Source: Zygnema cylindricum (Eukaryota > Streptophyta > Zygnematophyceae > Zygnematales > Zygnemataceae). From it: DNA of 59,862 nucleotides. The stretch covers positions 9,574 to 69,435 of the forward strand of contig JBBHKE010003100.1 in assembly GCA_037447655.1 (NCBI GenBank), written 5' to 3'. The translations under genes and the position numbers were made by a program. Under the pieces are notes generated by a model, which was given only the letters and a program-made list of their open reading frames with translations, was not told where the DNA came from and ran no database searches. This document shows, piece after piece, positions 32,076 through 43,756 of the stretch (position 1 is the stretch's first letter; each line of letters starts with the position of its first letter).

Positions 32076-33000
32076 ATGCCAGCGAAGACTGAACATGATT
32101 CCAAACTGCCTAGCTACAACCAAATGTTGTGGCATCGCAGACGGGGACCTTTGCATACCAATGGCATGAGAAAACTTGTCAAAAGACAGCTTGTTCACGG
32201 ACAAGGACTCAATAGTGTGACCGACTTACTTGATCTATGTCCTGGATCTACGTCGCACCGTCTTCCTTTTCCCAAAGACGGAGGAAGACCAGCTACTCAG
32301 CCACTTAAACTTGTCCAATCAGATGTGTGGGGACCAACGAAGGTAAAATCCTGTAGTGGAAAGAGATAAGTCGTTACTTTCATTAACGACTACTAAAAAA
32401 TGACCCACATTTACCTACCCAAGAAAAAGAGTGAGGTATTTGAATGTTTTAAGCAATACAAAGCTATGGTTGAAAATAAACATGGAAAGTCCATAATTGG
32501 TTTGAGAAGCGATAATATAGGGGAGTACCTATTTTCAGAGTTTAAGTGTTTCCTTACCTCTTAAGGAATCGAACATCAGCTGACGGCTATAGACACACCT
32601 CATAAGAACGGTGTCGCCAAACAAATGAATCGCACACTTAACGAAATGACGCTCAGCATGATGGCCACGCATCAAACATGCTCTAAATGTTGGGGATAGG
32701 AGATGTGTACAGTAGTGTATTTGCGCAATAGATATCTAACATCTGCGTTAGAGAATGTAACTTTGTTCGAGAAATGGCAATGATTCAGACCAACCATTTC
32801 TCACCTGAAAATGTTTGGAAGCCGAGCATATGTCCATGACCACGCAAACAAAGGAGGAAAATTGACCCCAAAAGCAAAAAAAAGAATATTCGTAAGCTAC
32901 GAAGAAAGCAAAAAAGCTTACACGGTTTTTAACACTGAATCTCGAACTATCATGATAAGCAGAATTATGAAATTTGTAGAGAGAGAAACACTTGCAAGAA
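32076..33000 (+). pseudogene. Copia F integrase, broken
   Basis: It reads MLWHRRRGPLHTNGM, LVQSDVWGPTKVKS (first Asp), IGLRSDNIGEY (second Asp), TPHKNGVAKQMNRTLNEMTL (the Glu position is Lys) and HLKMFGSRAYVHDH. Several stops are present, so it is inactive. Confidence 0.85.
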
Positions 33001-33202
33001 ACGAGGTGCATGGCAACAGTGGGAGAAAGGAAGGGGAAAATTACTCCCCTTCGTTTGATGACGGGTCACCAAGCAATGATGAGTGTACCAAAAAAGAGGC
33101 GACTAAATCTTACAAATCCCTTGGTGGAAAGCCCTACCTCAGTTCCCCCAGGAAGAGCTAGCAACAGCAGGGCCAGAAAAACCCCAAACGAAGTTTGGAG
33201 AG

Positions 33203-33743
33203 TTGTATGATACCACGAGTGCCCCAAGGAATAAGTTCGCCGAGATGGCTCAAGCCGAAGAGCCTTCAACTCTCCACCAAGCTCTTAACGATAAGGATGG
33301 GGAAAAGTGGAAAGCCGCAGTCAATGAGGAAATGGCGTCCATTCTGCAAAACAAAACATGGACATTAGAAGACTTACAGCAGAAGAGAACCAATTGGCAG
33401 CAAGTGGACTTTTCGAATGAAAGAAAATGCAGATGGAACAATCGATCGCTAAAAGGCAAGACTAGTGGCTAAGGGTTACACTCAAAAGGATGGCATTGAT
33501 TACAAAGAAATATTCGCTCCTGTTGTAAGGTATAATTCTATACGTACCTTACTCGCTTTGGCCTCCATCCACAACTTGGAAATTGAGCAAATAGATGTGA
33601 AGATGGCGTTCTTGCATGGCGAACTGGGGGAGGAATTGTACATGGAGCAGCCCGAAGGGTTCTACGACCCCATGAACCCGAACAAAGTGTGTAAGTTGTC
33701 CAAGGCATTGTACGGACTGATGCAATCTCAAGACAGGGACTAA
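33203..33743 (+). pseudogene. Copia F RT, N-terminal half
   Basis: DKDGEKWKAAVNEEMASILQ and then, in another frame, [20 protein letters not shown]...[22 protein letters not shown]...[11 protein letters not shown]. The YVDD site is lost because the element ends at 33741. Confidence 0.87.
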
Positions 33744-34300
33744 GACAGAGATGCACACAGACAGGGCAGACAGAGGAAGATAGGAAGACAGAGAGTAAGT
33801 CAGAAGGTAGAGAAGAAGATAGAGAGGACGACAGAGCAAAAGGCAGATAAAGAGAGAGGAGGGGAGAGAAGAAGAGTATGACAAAGGAGGACAAGAGGAA
33901 GGAAGAAAAGAAGACAACATTACAGAAAAAGACAAAGGAGACAGGAGGAGACAGAAGGAAGAGAAGAGAAATACAAAGGGAAGACTGGTCAGAAGGCAGA
34001 GAGAGACAGAGACAGAGACAGAGAGATGAAGACAAAAAATATAGGAAAACAGAGAGACACGCAGAAAGACAAAAACAGAAGACAGGAAACCAGAGAGGCA
34101 GACTGAAATGACGAGAGGACAGAAGATCACAGAGAGGAAGACAGAGGGAGAAAGTGGAAGAAAGAAAGGCATAGATAGAAAGAGAGAGGGAGAGACAGAG
34201 AGGGAGACAGAGGAAAACAGAGGAACCCAGAGAGAAACAGAGAGAGGAATACAGAGAAGGAGACAGATGGTGGCAAACCATCAAGGAGAGAGACACAGAT
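33742..34300. repeat. AG-rich GACAGA-type repeat
   Basis: GACAGAGA, GGAAGACAG and related units run for about 560 bp. The long minus-strand frames of Ser/Leu/Cys are compositional. Confidence 0.85.
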
Positions 34301-34442
34301 TAAAGGACAACCATTTCTTTCTGCAGGCCGAAAAGTAAAAGGCCGAAAACCAAACTGAGAAGAAAACACACAAAAGACACACACAAAAGAAACGCAAACA
34401 GAAAACAATTAAAGAAAGAAAAGAAAGAGTTTTTTTGGTTAC

Positions 34443-34567
34443 CTCGGGTCGTTCTTGGGCGTCCAGGAGGGCCGCCTGACTGTCCAACATCATGGACTTC
34501 ACACAGAGGCCATCGGAAGCTTGTCCTATATGCTCCTTCCAGTAATCTTCCTGCTCCTTTCTCTCAC
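34443..34567 (-). CDS. Exon resembling the N-terminus of phosphoethanolamine N-methyltransferase
   Basis: On the minus strand a 125-nt open segment is bounded by a T-rich tract with GCAG before 34567 and GAG|GTAACC after 34443. The codon frame starting at the third base reads ERKEQEDYWKEH, then VKSMMLDSQAALLDAQERPE. Plant phosphoethanolamine N-methyltransferases, which methylate phosphoethanolamine to phosphocholine, start with a closely similar block (…YW.EH….MMLDS.A..LD..ERPEVL) just before their first SAM-binding motif. The segment ends in phase 0 exactly before the expected Val. The next exons with the SAM motif are not visible to the left, where copia F and repeats lie, and no start exon is recognised to the right. 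It is either part of a long-intron gene or a gene fragment. Confidence 0.62.
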
Positions 34568-34576
34568 CTGCAAAAA

Positions 34577-37235
34577 AAATAATCGTTAAGAATTGTACTT
34601 ATTTACTCTGTAATTAGCATAACTTTATTTCAATTTATTTCAATTAATTTCAATGAGTTTCAAAATAGTTTCAAATTTATTTTGATTAGTATCGATTAGT
34701 TTGCGTTTAGTTGATTTAGTTTCAACTATTTTTTGATTTGTTCTGATTATTTTCAATTAGTTTTTATTAGTGACAATTAATTATGATGGATTACAATTAC
34801 TTATAATCAGTTAAGATTATTTTCAATTAGTGCCAAATTTTCATTGGAGCTTGTTTCTTTGTTTCAACTTTGTAACGGGTTTTCAATTGTAGCGAATTAC
34901 CGTCTTGTTTCTCTACTCAATAAAAAGTGTAAAATTTTCACAGAATAAGAAAGAACTAGTTATTTCTAGCTTTGACCTCCTTGTTGCGACTAATCTTTAG
35001 TGTATGTAACAAATTCAGAAATATATAGTGTAACAATATAATAATATAACAATATAGTCTATGTAACAAAATTGGACATATGTAAGTCGTTACATGAGAC
35101 AAAAACAAGTACAACAATCTAAATAGGTTTAACAAAATTGGGTTTGATTTAATTTCGACAGAAAACCACAAATAGTAGAAAGAATTGCCTCAGAAAGAAT
35201 AAAAAAACAAACAAACAAACAAGAAAGAGTTTATTCACTCGTGTTGAACAGAATGGCTAAAAACAAAAAAAAAGTGAATGCAAACAGGTGAATAGTCTCA
35301 AAACAAAAGAAAGAAAAATCAGAAAAAAAATGTTCACTTAAAGCAATTTGCCCCCTTAAAAAAAAAAAAGCTTTTAATGAACCAATTTTTAGTGCGAGCA
35401 TCAGTTTCATCATAAGGGAACTCAAATCCAATTGCCACTGAAAACAAATATATATATATATACATATCTATCAATTTCAAAAAAAAATAAAAAATCCTAT
35501 CAACTCAAAACAAAAAACCCGTATTAATTCTAAAAATAATGTCTACCAGCGCTGGAAAAAAAAACCCTTTAAATTCTGAAAAAAAGGATCCCAGTTGTGA
35601 AAAATGAGTTCAATTTCACAAATTGCCCTTTCCTCTCAAAAACAATAATTGCGGTAAAACATTAAAACTATTCTTTAAAAAAACTCTCAAACAAATAAAG
35701 AAAAAACAGCCCACTGAAACTGGCACAGGACATAAAAAACCGCAGAACCAATAACTTGAAAAACAAAAAAAGAGAGCCCAAATTGGCCACTTTCTATGTA
35801 TGATAGAAACAATGTGAAAAAAACGAAACAATGTCGACCCATTTTACTAACCACTCCCAATTGCAATAAATAAACCAACAGAGAAATAGACAAATAAATG
35901 AAAAAATTAGCGAACACAGATACACAGAAGAAACACAATTGAGATTTCAAATTGTCAAAAATACTGTAAAGGTTCAAAGCATTGGATCAACATTCAAAGT
36001 AGTTAAGAAAGACCGTTCAAAAACTATTAAGATAAGTTGTTCAAATTGTCGAAAAAAAGCTGCAAACCATCTAATTGGAGTCCAAATGTCAATAACCACA
36101 ATCTTTTTTAAAACTCCTGGAAAGATCAAAAAATACTAAAAGAGGACAACCTCTCCTTAGCAAGCAGAAAATTCACAGAAGAATGAAGTAGTTACCTTCA
36201 TGCAATACATTTTTCTTTGAAATTTAGCTTTACATTACAAAATAACAATTATGGTGAAAAAAACTTGAAAAATGGAACAAATAGAATCAGCACAAATGCT
36301 CTAAACTAGAATTGCCGACAATAAAAGCTCCTTCCGGGATAAAATAATCAAACAACAAATGGTTATTTTTCTTGAAAAAGAAAAAAAAGACAGCCTCATT
36401 TCCACCATAGTAATCATGCTCGATTACTTTTTAAACCCTTAAATTCACCAAACAAAAGGTGCATAAAATTCAAGATCTTTAAAACCTTAATTCAGTTAAA
36501 GAAAAACCATAATACAACATCAACTTTTAACTATATTATGGCAAAAATAACAATTTTCAGAACCTCAATTGAGTTAAAAATGGGTCACAAAGATCACGAA
36601 TTCACAATCTCAATTTTGAACCAAATTATCCCTCAAAGAGAGGAGAGAACAAAGAAAAAGAAGCACTTATTGCAACGATCACAGGAAATTCTGGTCAATT
36701 CTTTTCATTTATTAAAAAGTCAACAAATTGAGATTGAAAAAATTCATAAAAAATGTCAAAATGGTTCAACCTGCAATGGGAGATGGAGCCATATTTTGTT
36801 AAATTGGAGTTATCGGGAATTGAAGCTTCTCTCCGATAAAAAATAGCCGATTTTAGTAACGAATGGTGGAATTTAGCTTTATATAGCGATAATAGCAGTA
36901 ATTGAGCAGTTCTCAATTGAATTGGTGATAAATTAGCTTCAGAAACTGATACTATTCGCCTTCAATTGCAATTCTTGTCCGAGAAAATGATCTGCTTCTC
37001 TTATTGTTAGCTCTTCCTTTTTGCTGCATATTCAAGCTTGAATAATGAACATTACTAGAGAGAGATGATTGAATATAGTTGACAAAACATGAGTTGCAGG
37101 GATGATTGGATAATCTTGAGCTTGAGTTTCCCTGCCAAGATTATTGCTTGCAAAGGATTCAGCAGGAGCTACAGGATTGCTCAATTGCTGGGCAGCTGAA
37201 TTACTGAATTGTACTTGTGTACGTCAGGAAGTTTA
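34577..37235. other. AT-rich non-coding sequence (possible intron)
   Basis: TTTCAATTAG-type degenerate repeats (34600-34840) and A-rich stretches dominate. No gene is recognised. It could be the upstream intron or 5' region of the minus-strand methyltransferase-like exon. Confidence 0.45.
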
Positions 37236-37640
37236 AGTTGGCAAGAGAAACCAGGAGAAAATCGGACGGATGTGACTTGACTTAGCTGGATCGTCGACGG
37301 TCGAGATAAGCGGTTGGTATTCGATGGTAGAGATAAGCGTTTGGTATTCAAAATGGCAGAACCAGTAAAACATCGGACGGACGCGATTTGAGAGGCTAAT
37401 CTGACGGCTGACATGAAAAACTCAGATTCAGGTTGGCAAGAGATGCAGCTTGGAGATGGACGGACGTAGATTGAAGTCTGCTGATTCATGGACGGCCAAG
37501 ATGAAGGGAACAGATTCAGTCAGCGAGGCAGATCCACCTGGACGGATCCGATTCAATGTATTTTAGACGTGGACGGTCGAGATGAAGGTCTCCAATTCAG
37601 GTTGACAAAACAAAACGAGAAAGGAAACGGACAAATCTGA
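37236..37640. repeat. Degenerate repeats of CGGACGG / GACGGTCGAGAT motifs
   Basis: GGACGG(T/C)CGAGAT, TCGGACGGA and GTTGGCAAGAGA recur several times. There is no coding sequence. Confidence 0.55.
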
Positions 37641-38067
37641 TGTTGCTATTCTGCAAACGGTCTCACCAAGTACAATGAAAAGAAGTACTGTGGTTAAGGG
37701 TAACCTTCCATCAGGCGAAAAGTTTGGTTGTTTACTGGATAAAGTACCTTTCCGTACTGGGCCGTACTATTTTTTCTTTTTTTTAACAAAAGATGTTTAC
37801 TAAAAATTCGTTGAGATTCTCCAGATTTCTTGGCGAATGTTACCACCGTCCGATTTTCAATTTTCGACGCAAACGCTTTCTTGTTTCCAGTACGTAGCTA
37901 GTCTCCTCCGACTGTCCTCAGGAGGACAACTTGTGATTACTGGACGCGTGTTTTGGTCCACTTGTAAAGTCAGAGTCGATCCACGACAGACGTGAAGTAA
38001 TTAGCTTACATGTGGCAAATGGAGTGTACCGTGTGACATCGAAGCCAGCCTGTTCGACGACAAAATC

Positions 38068-38187
38068 TTGTAGGACATCCTGGCACGCCTCCGCTATAAA
38101 TGTGCACAATCAAGTACAGACAAAAACTTGGTTGTAGGACATCGTGTCACGCCTCCTTCATAAATGTGTAAAATCAAGATTCAGTAC
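38068..38187. repeat. 64-bp tandem duplication before the assembly gap
   Basis: Units start TTGTAGGACATC at 38069 and 38133 and both contain CACGCCTCC..ATAAATGTG. The second runs into N. The preceding 37641-38067 shows nothing recognisable. Confidence 0.75.
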
Positions 38188-38733
38188 NNNNNNNNNNNNN
38201 NNNNNNNNNNNNNNNNNNNNNNNNNNNNNNNNNNNNNNNNNNNNNNNNNNNNNNNNNNNNNNNNNNNNNNNNNNNNNNNNNNNNNNNNNNNNNNNNNNNN
38301 NNNNNNNNNNNNNNNNNNNNNNNNNNNNNNNNNNNNNNNNNNNNNNNNNNNNNNNNNNNNNNNNNNNNNNNNNNNNNNNNNNNNNNNNNNNNNNNNNNNN
38401 NNNNNNNNNNNNNNNNNNNNNNNNNNNNNNNNNNNNNNNNNNNNNNNNNNNNNNNNNNNNNNNNNNNNNNNNNNNNNNNNNNNNNNNNNNNNNNNNNNNN
38501 NNNNNNNNNNNNNNNNNNNNNNNNNNNNNNNNNNNNNNNNNNNNNNNNNNNNNNNNNNNNNNNNNNNNNNNNNNNNNNNNNNNNNNNNNNNNNNNNNNNN
38601 NNNNNNNNNNNNNNNNNNNNNNNNNNNNNNNNNNNNNNNNNNNNNNNNNNNNNNNNNNNNNNNNNNNNNNNNNNNNNNNNNNNNNNNNNNNNNNNNNNNN
38701 NNNNNNNNNNNNNNNNNNNNNNNNNNNNNNNNN
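38188..38733. other. Assembly gap (546 N)
   Basis: Run of N. Open frames reported through it are artefacts. Confidence 1.
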
Positions 38734-39168
38734 TTTTACGGCGGCAATAAAAAGTTGTTCACCATGTCCTTTAGCGTAGGTAGTGTATTATATATAAAAT
38801 CTGCCAAGTCTAAAAAAACTACACTTTGAGACTCTGGAGGTATTCAGGAGTCTCACCTGTCGAAGGTTCTTCGGAGATCCTATTAGGATTGGGGAAACAC
38901 AAAGTCAGATAGGACCCTCTCTCCCAAAGAGCTTCTGTACAAAAGGTCAACTTTGACCCTCCATAACTTACTGCTCAGGGGAGCAAATTCAGAGATTCTT
39001 TTTGCTATCGACTCAGGGGAGTCTTGCCTTCACATGGGTGCAGGTTGTCAGAGTTTTTGTCTGCCAGGGTGGCAGTTGTTTTTACTGAAACACAAAGGGG
39101 TTAGGATTATCCTAGAGGCTTCTTGGAAGCTGTCCACTCTGAGGACTTATGGAGGTCTCAGAGTTTCA
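38734..39168 (+). repeat. LTR fragment of the C/D family
   Basis: It shares, in the same order, the motifs of the C LTR (read in element sense): GATTCTTTTTGCT..GACTCAGGGGAGTC, CAGAGTTTTTGTCTGCCAGG and the terminal GGAGGTCTCAGAGTTTCA. Its 5' part is lost in the gap. It is probably the remains of the 5' LTR of D. Confidence 0.65.
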
Positions 39169-39654
39169 CATCAAAAAAATCTGAACCGTCTAAAATATAT
39201 ATTATGTGATGGATGCGATTTCCTGTACCACTTGTTGAAAAATAACGGCGGCATTTTTCCGCCGTCCGTAGCTCTTATTCGGCACCGGCGATGTCGTGCC
39301 GCTTGGTTCCAAAGTACACTTGACGAAACGACGTCATTCTATCCAAATCTAGCCCGTACCGTAAGCACGTCCTTCACCATAAATGTTGCTTGCCAAATAA
39401 CGTTCCGTACGGGCAACGTACATTTCCAATATTTCGAATATTTCAAATCAATTCGATTCGCGATCCGTCGTCCATTACCCAACGCATTCTGCGCCACTTA
39501 ATTACTTCTTCACGTCCTTTAATTTTCCTATTTAACTACTCCCCCAAACCGCAAACCATTCGAACCACCACATTACTTTCGATAATTAAATACGCACGCG
39601 AACACGCGCACGCACAAAACGTCCTGTGCGCACGAAACTAACCTGTAAAAACAA
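39169..39654. other. Unassigned sequence between LTR fragment and gag of D
   Basis: No primer site or gag start is visible. A short perfect hairpin ACGGCGG-cattttt-CCGCCGT lies at 39245-39265. Confidence 0.4.
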
Positions 39655-40200
39655 ACACAATGAAGATGAAAGTCAACACTCTCATCATGAAACTGTCTAA
39701 TGAGTTTGAGAACATAGTGTAACGAGTGCAAGAAATGGATGACAGTTTGTGGAAGTGGAACAGAATTGTTCGGATGATACTTGTGCAGGAGAACACTATC
39801 GAGGTCCGGAGAGGAGGGAAGAGCGTTCAAGCTCTACCTGCCGGAAGGGACCGGTGGGGGAAGGATTCGAGGAAGCCATATGGCAACTTCAACAGAGAGA
39901 AATATCACACTAGAGGACCGAGGCCTCCAAAGGGCCTTTGTCATTTCTGCTAAAAGTCGGGACACTTCATAGCTGATTGCAAAAAGTTGTCGGAGCTGAG
40001 GCTTCAAAAACACCACGGAGGAGGTTCTTCCTAGGGAAAGAAAAAGGCACTTGTAGTCACGCAAGTGAAGGGGGAGACCAAGGAGGAATCCTCCTCTGAG
40101 GAGGAGGATGGAGAGCTTTTTCTTGACGAGAATTTGAAGGAGAAGGAGATTCCTCGAAAACATAAGTATGCTCTTATTGCCATTCGAGAACCTCCATAGG
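39655..40200 (+). pseudogene. Copia D gag, C-terminal half
   Basis: MKVNTLIMKLSNEFENIV-stop-RVQEMDD corresponds to INTLLMKLPSEYESIIYRMQAMDG in C Gag. It is followed by a basic region and a zinc knuckle CHFC-stop-KSGHFIADC. The N-terminal capsid part is missing. Confidence 0.8.
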
Positions 40201-40715
40201 AAGGATGGATCATTGATTCAGGTGCATCCATGCATATGTGTCGTGATAAGCACCTCTTTACCAAGCTAAGACAGATCCCCACTGTAGAGAAAGAGTACGG
40301 GAATGGGAGAGTAGTTACTACAAATCTAGTTGAATCAATAGATCTAAAAGTCTTAGTAAAGGGTAAGACTTCTATACTCACTTTCCCAGATGTACTTTAT
40401 ATCCCTCAGCTGAGCAAAAATCTTGTCTCTACTTTTGTATTAGATAATAAGGAGTTTGAAACATTCACTAGAAAGGGAGTCTATACAGCTAAGTATTGGG
40501 ATGAAGTCTACTTCACAGCAGATAAGGTTAGCGAAGGAATGTTTAGGCTTAACCTGAGTAATGAAAAAAAGAATGCTTACTATGTTGGTGTCCCAAACTT
40601 GATGATCTGGCATAAGCGGTTGGGGCATATGCACTTTGATAGGCTGAGGGAAATGAAGATGCTTGGTGTAGTAGAAATCATTCAGTTTGGGGACAATGAA
40701 ATGGTGGATGATTGA
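40201..40715 (+). pseudogene. Copia D protease and pre-integrase region
   Basis: WIIDSGASMHMCRDKHLF keeps the intact DSGAS active site, the only one in the window. FPDVLYIPQLSKNLVST and MIWHKRLGHMHFDRLREMK follow. The frame is open from 40230 to 40715. Confidence 0.85.
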
Positions 40716-40789
40716 GTACCTGTGCCGAAGGTAAGCCTCACTGACTTCCCTTTCCCAAAACTACCACATATAGAGGTGAGAAAAGACTA

Positions 40790-41500
40790 GTTCCCGTCCA
40801 AACATATATCTGGGGACCAGCAAAAGTACCTTCAATAGGAGGTAAGAGATTCATGATAACAATCATTGATGACTGGTCTAGATATTTTAGAGTCTACTCC
40901 CTAAAAACAAAGTCTGAAGCACCAACTTCCTTCAAAGAATATAAAGCCTGGAGTGAGAAGTTGCACGGAACCCTCATTAAGAGAATAAGGAGTGACAATG
41001 CGGGTGAATATACCTCTAACCAGTTTGAGGAATACTTAAGGGATGAGGGAGTTCAGCATCACAAAACTGTACCTTATAATCCAGAACAAATTGGGGTAGC
41101 TGAGAGGTTGAACTGGACTCTAAAAGATAGGGTAAGTAGTATGTTGGCCGACAAGAGGATAGGAAAATGGTTTTGGGCTTGGGCCATGAACTCTGCTAGC
41201 TACATTAAGAATAGAGTCCTTACCTGAGTTGTGAAAGGAATGACATCTTATAAGAGATGGGTTGGAAGGAAATCAAATATTTCTCACCTGAAAGAATTCG
41301 GTAGTCAAGTTTACAGTCTTGCACGGATAGGAAGAACTAAAAACTAGATGCTAAAGGGAAAACGGGATATTTTGTAGGATATGATGAGGATGTCAAGGCA
41401 GTAGAGTCTATGACTTAGCTAAACAAGATATCATTCTGGTGAAGCATTTAGTTGTCATGGATGAAGGAAGTCATTTGACCCTTTCAAATACACCAAAAAG
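40790..41500 (+). pseudogene. Copia D integrase, first catalytic Asp lost
   Basis: VQTYIWGPAKVPSIGGKRFM has Tyr where copia integrases have Asp. The second Asp (IKRIRSDNAGEYTSNQFEEY) and Glu (QIGVAERLNWTLKDR) are present. Stops follow from 41227. Confidence 0.85.
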
Positions 41501-41744
41501 ATGAAAATCAACTTTGAGTCCGAGGGTGAGGAAGACTCGGATCTTCCTAGAAGAGACATGAGTGAAAAAGTGATTGCAGATTCAAGAGAGATCCACGATG
41601 AAGGAGATAAACCGGAATATGCCTATATACCTACACACTTCGAGGAGACACAAGAGGAGGAAATGTAAACGGCTTCCATCGATAGGGGAGCCGATGAGAC
41701 AGTGAAGAGGAACTCGAGACTTCCCCCCATCCCAGCTTCAAATT

Positions 41745-42377
41745 TTGAAGGAGGACGAAAGAGCAACAAAAGGTTGCACAAAGACAAAATTAAAGGTAAC
41801 TAAGTTGTCTCACCCTGATGAGCCTCAGTCATACTCAAAGGCAATGGACAGTCCAGAGAAGGATAGATGGGTTAGAGCCATAAATGATGAGATGGCATCC
41901 ATCATGGAAGCAAATACTTGGAAACTACTGGACTACCCTCCGAACAGAAAACCGATCGGGTGCAAATGGGTGTTAAAACTTAAACTGGACCCAGATAATA
42001 CCATTGAAAGATAAAAATCTCGTTTGGTAGCAAAAGGTTTCACCCAAAAAGAGGGGATTGACTATGAGGAGAAGTTTGCTCCAGTTGTTCGGTTCCCATC
42101 GGTAAGGATTCTCCTTAGTCTAGCAGCAGCGGAAGACATTGAAATACACCAGATGGATATTAATACCGCCTTCCTCAATGGTGAAATAGAGGAAGATATC
42201 TTCATACAGCAACCAGAAGGGTTTGTAGAGGAAGGTGAGGAGAGTAAAGTCTGCAGACTTAAAAAGTTCTTTTATGGACTAAAGCAGGCTCCAAGGCAAT
42301 GGAATAAGAAACTAGATGAGTTTCTCACCATCTTAGAATATATCAAACCATTCTATTTATATGTTTGAGGATGAGAA
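41745..42377 (+). pseudogene. Copia D reverse transcriptase, part before insertion C
   Basis: INDEMASIMEANTWKLLDYP, GCKWVLKLKLDPDNTIER-stop, EGIDYEEKFAPVVRF, IEIHQMDINTAFLNGEIEED and [18 protein letters not shown] are present. A frameshift near 42340 precedes SIYMFEDEN, where C is inserted. Confidence 0.87.
42373..42377. other. Target-site duplication GAGAA, left copy
   Basis: GAGAA precedes the TG of the left LTR of C. The same five bases follow the CA of the right LTR at 46999-47003. Confidence 0.9.
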
Positions 42378-43728
42378 TGAAACTCTGAGACCTCCATTGG
42401 CCCTCAGAGTATGCAGATCCAAAAGAAGCTAATCTAGATAGTGCCGACTCCAAGTTAATATAAACCCAAGTGACTGACCCCTTGACAGTCAGAACCCCAA
42501 TATAGATTCACCCCTGTGAAATAACACTTTCTGTGTGCTCAGTTCCACCACAGAATGCAAAGTTAGAATATGAGATTTGGACACATTCACCCACTTTGAC
42601 TTTCCCTTATAAATACAGCCACCCTGGCAGACAAAAACTCTGACCGACTACACCCCTGTGTAGCCTGGACTCCCCTGAGTCCGCAGCAAAAAGAATCACT
42701 GAAAATGGTCAAGTAAATTGATAGTTATGGCTGGCCAAAGTTTGCCATTTATACAAGGTGCTCTCTGGGAGAGGCAGCTACTTACCCAGAATTTTCTAAG
42801 TCCTATCCCCTCTCTAAAACTCTATCTACTGAGGTACGGACCAATCACATTACTGTATAGTACACAAAGGTACAGATGCCGGTGTACCTTCTGTACGGTC
42901 ATCGTACAACATGGCTAAAATGCCAACAAATGTCCTATCCGGATTCGCTCTTATAATCTCCGGAATTCCTGCCTTCAAATCTTAGCTCTCCACGTGGCGC
43001 CAGGTCATGCCGCGTCAAAATAAAAGGTACCGTACAAGAAAGTACAAGTGCCGGAGTACTTTCTGTACGTACATTGTACGATGTCGCCATAGTGCGACAT
43101 TTGTCATTCCCGGATTTGTTTTCTGCCGTTCCGGAAATTACGTAATCCCGTACGATGTTGCCACGTGTCATCCGGAGTGGCGGCGTCTGCAAACCGCCAA
43201 ATTATCCTTTCGCGTAGCCGGCGCTAATCACGGCCGTCCGATGTATTTCGGCATTCAATCGTTGCCGTTGAAAATTGGTGCGCGGTATTTGTTTCGCTAT
43301 CGAAACAAATGCGCGGTATCCGTTCCGTCCCCGTATTGTACTCCGTACTATTCTAAACTGTCTCTATGTACTAAATATCGTAACCCAGTTAAATGGAAAA
43401 TCCTATCTCCAACTATTTTAATATTTATCAAACCCTACACGTAGTAGCACTAGTCCTAGACTAAACGGACAAAGCTAACGGCTACTGGACGACTGACTGA
43501 CGGTAGGTACCAGGATCAATTCCTGGGTCCGTCACATATATTTTTGGTAAACATACCTATATTATCAATTCCTGTCTCTCTGGAAAACTTAGGCAGCCAT
43601 GGCTCTAGCTCCCTCTCCAGCCTTCAGTGACTACGACAAGTGTGGGGGCTTGGAGAAGGGAGTCAGAGGCAGACTGCCTCTACTCTTTTCTATCTAACAA
43701 AGACCTAGAAAATACCCAAATATCAACA
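42378..43728 (-). repeat. 3' LTR of element C
   Basis: 1351 bp, TGAAACTC...ATCAACA in plus orientation. It contains a 10-bp hairpin (43287-43296 with 43301-43310) and a tRNA-like segment (43465-43532). Confidence 0.93.
43465..43532 (+). other. tRNA-like segment in the C LTR, antisense to the element
   Basis: ACGGAC pairs with GTCCGT (6 bp) and the latter directly follows a perfect T arm, CCAGG-ATCAATT-CCTGG. An A-box-like AGCTAACGGCTACTGG lies near the 5' end. The anticodon arm is not convincing. The copy in the other LTR is at 46735-46802. Confidence 0.45.
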
Positions 43729-43756
43729 CTCCCCTTATTTTCTAGTCTACTTCCTT

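Larger units (their letters stand above)
30700..33741 (+). mobile_element. Ty1/copia retrotransposon F, 3' truncated
   Basis: Gag, protease, integrase and the first half of RT follow in copia order on the plus strand, all with stops. RT stops after [12 protein letters not shown] and the sequence runs into a GACAGA-type repeat. No 3' LTR is present. Confidence 0.85.

Noticed and set aside
33538-34296. 252- and 207-codon minus-strand frames
   Set aside because: They are antisense to RT of copia F and to the GACAGA repeat; composition artefacts.
38144-38829. 211- and 221-codon open frames
   Set aside because: They consist almost wholly of the N gap.
39390-39641. Possible gag start of D in the 83-codon frame
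   Set aside because: No Gag motif; homology to C Gag begins only at about 39655.
43007-43444. 145-codon frame present twice (also 46277-46714)
   Set aside because: It lies in both LTRs of C, is duplicated only because LTRs are identical, and shows no protein motif; it is antisense to the element.
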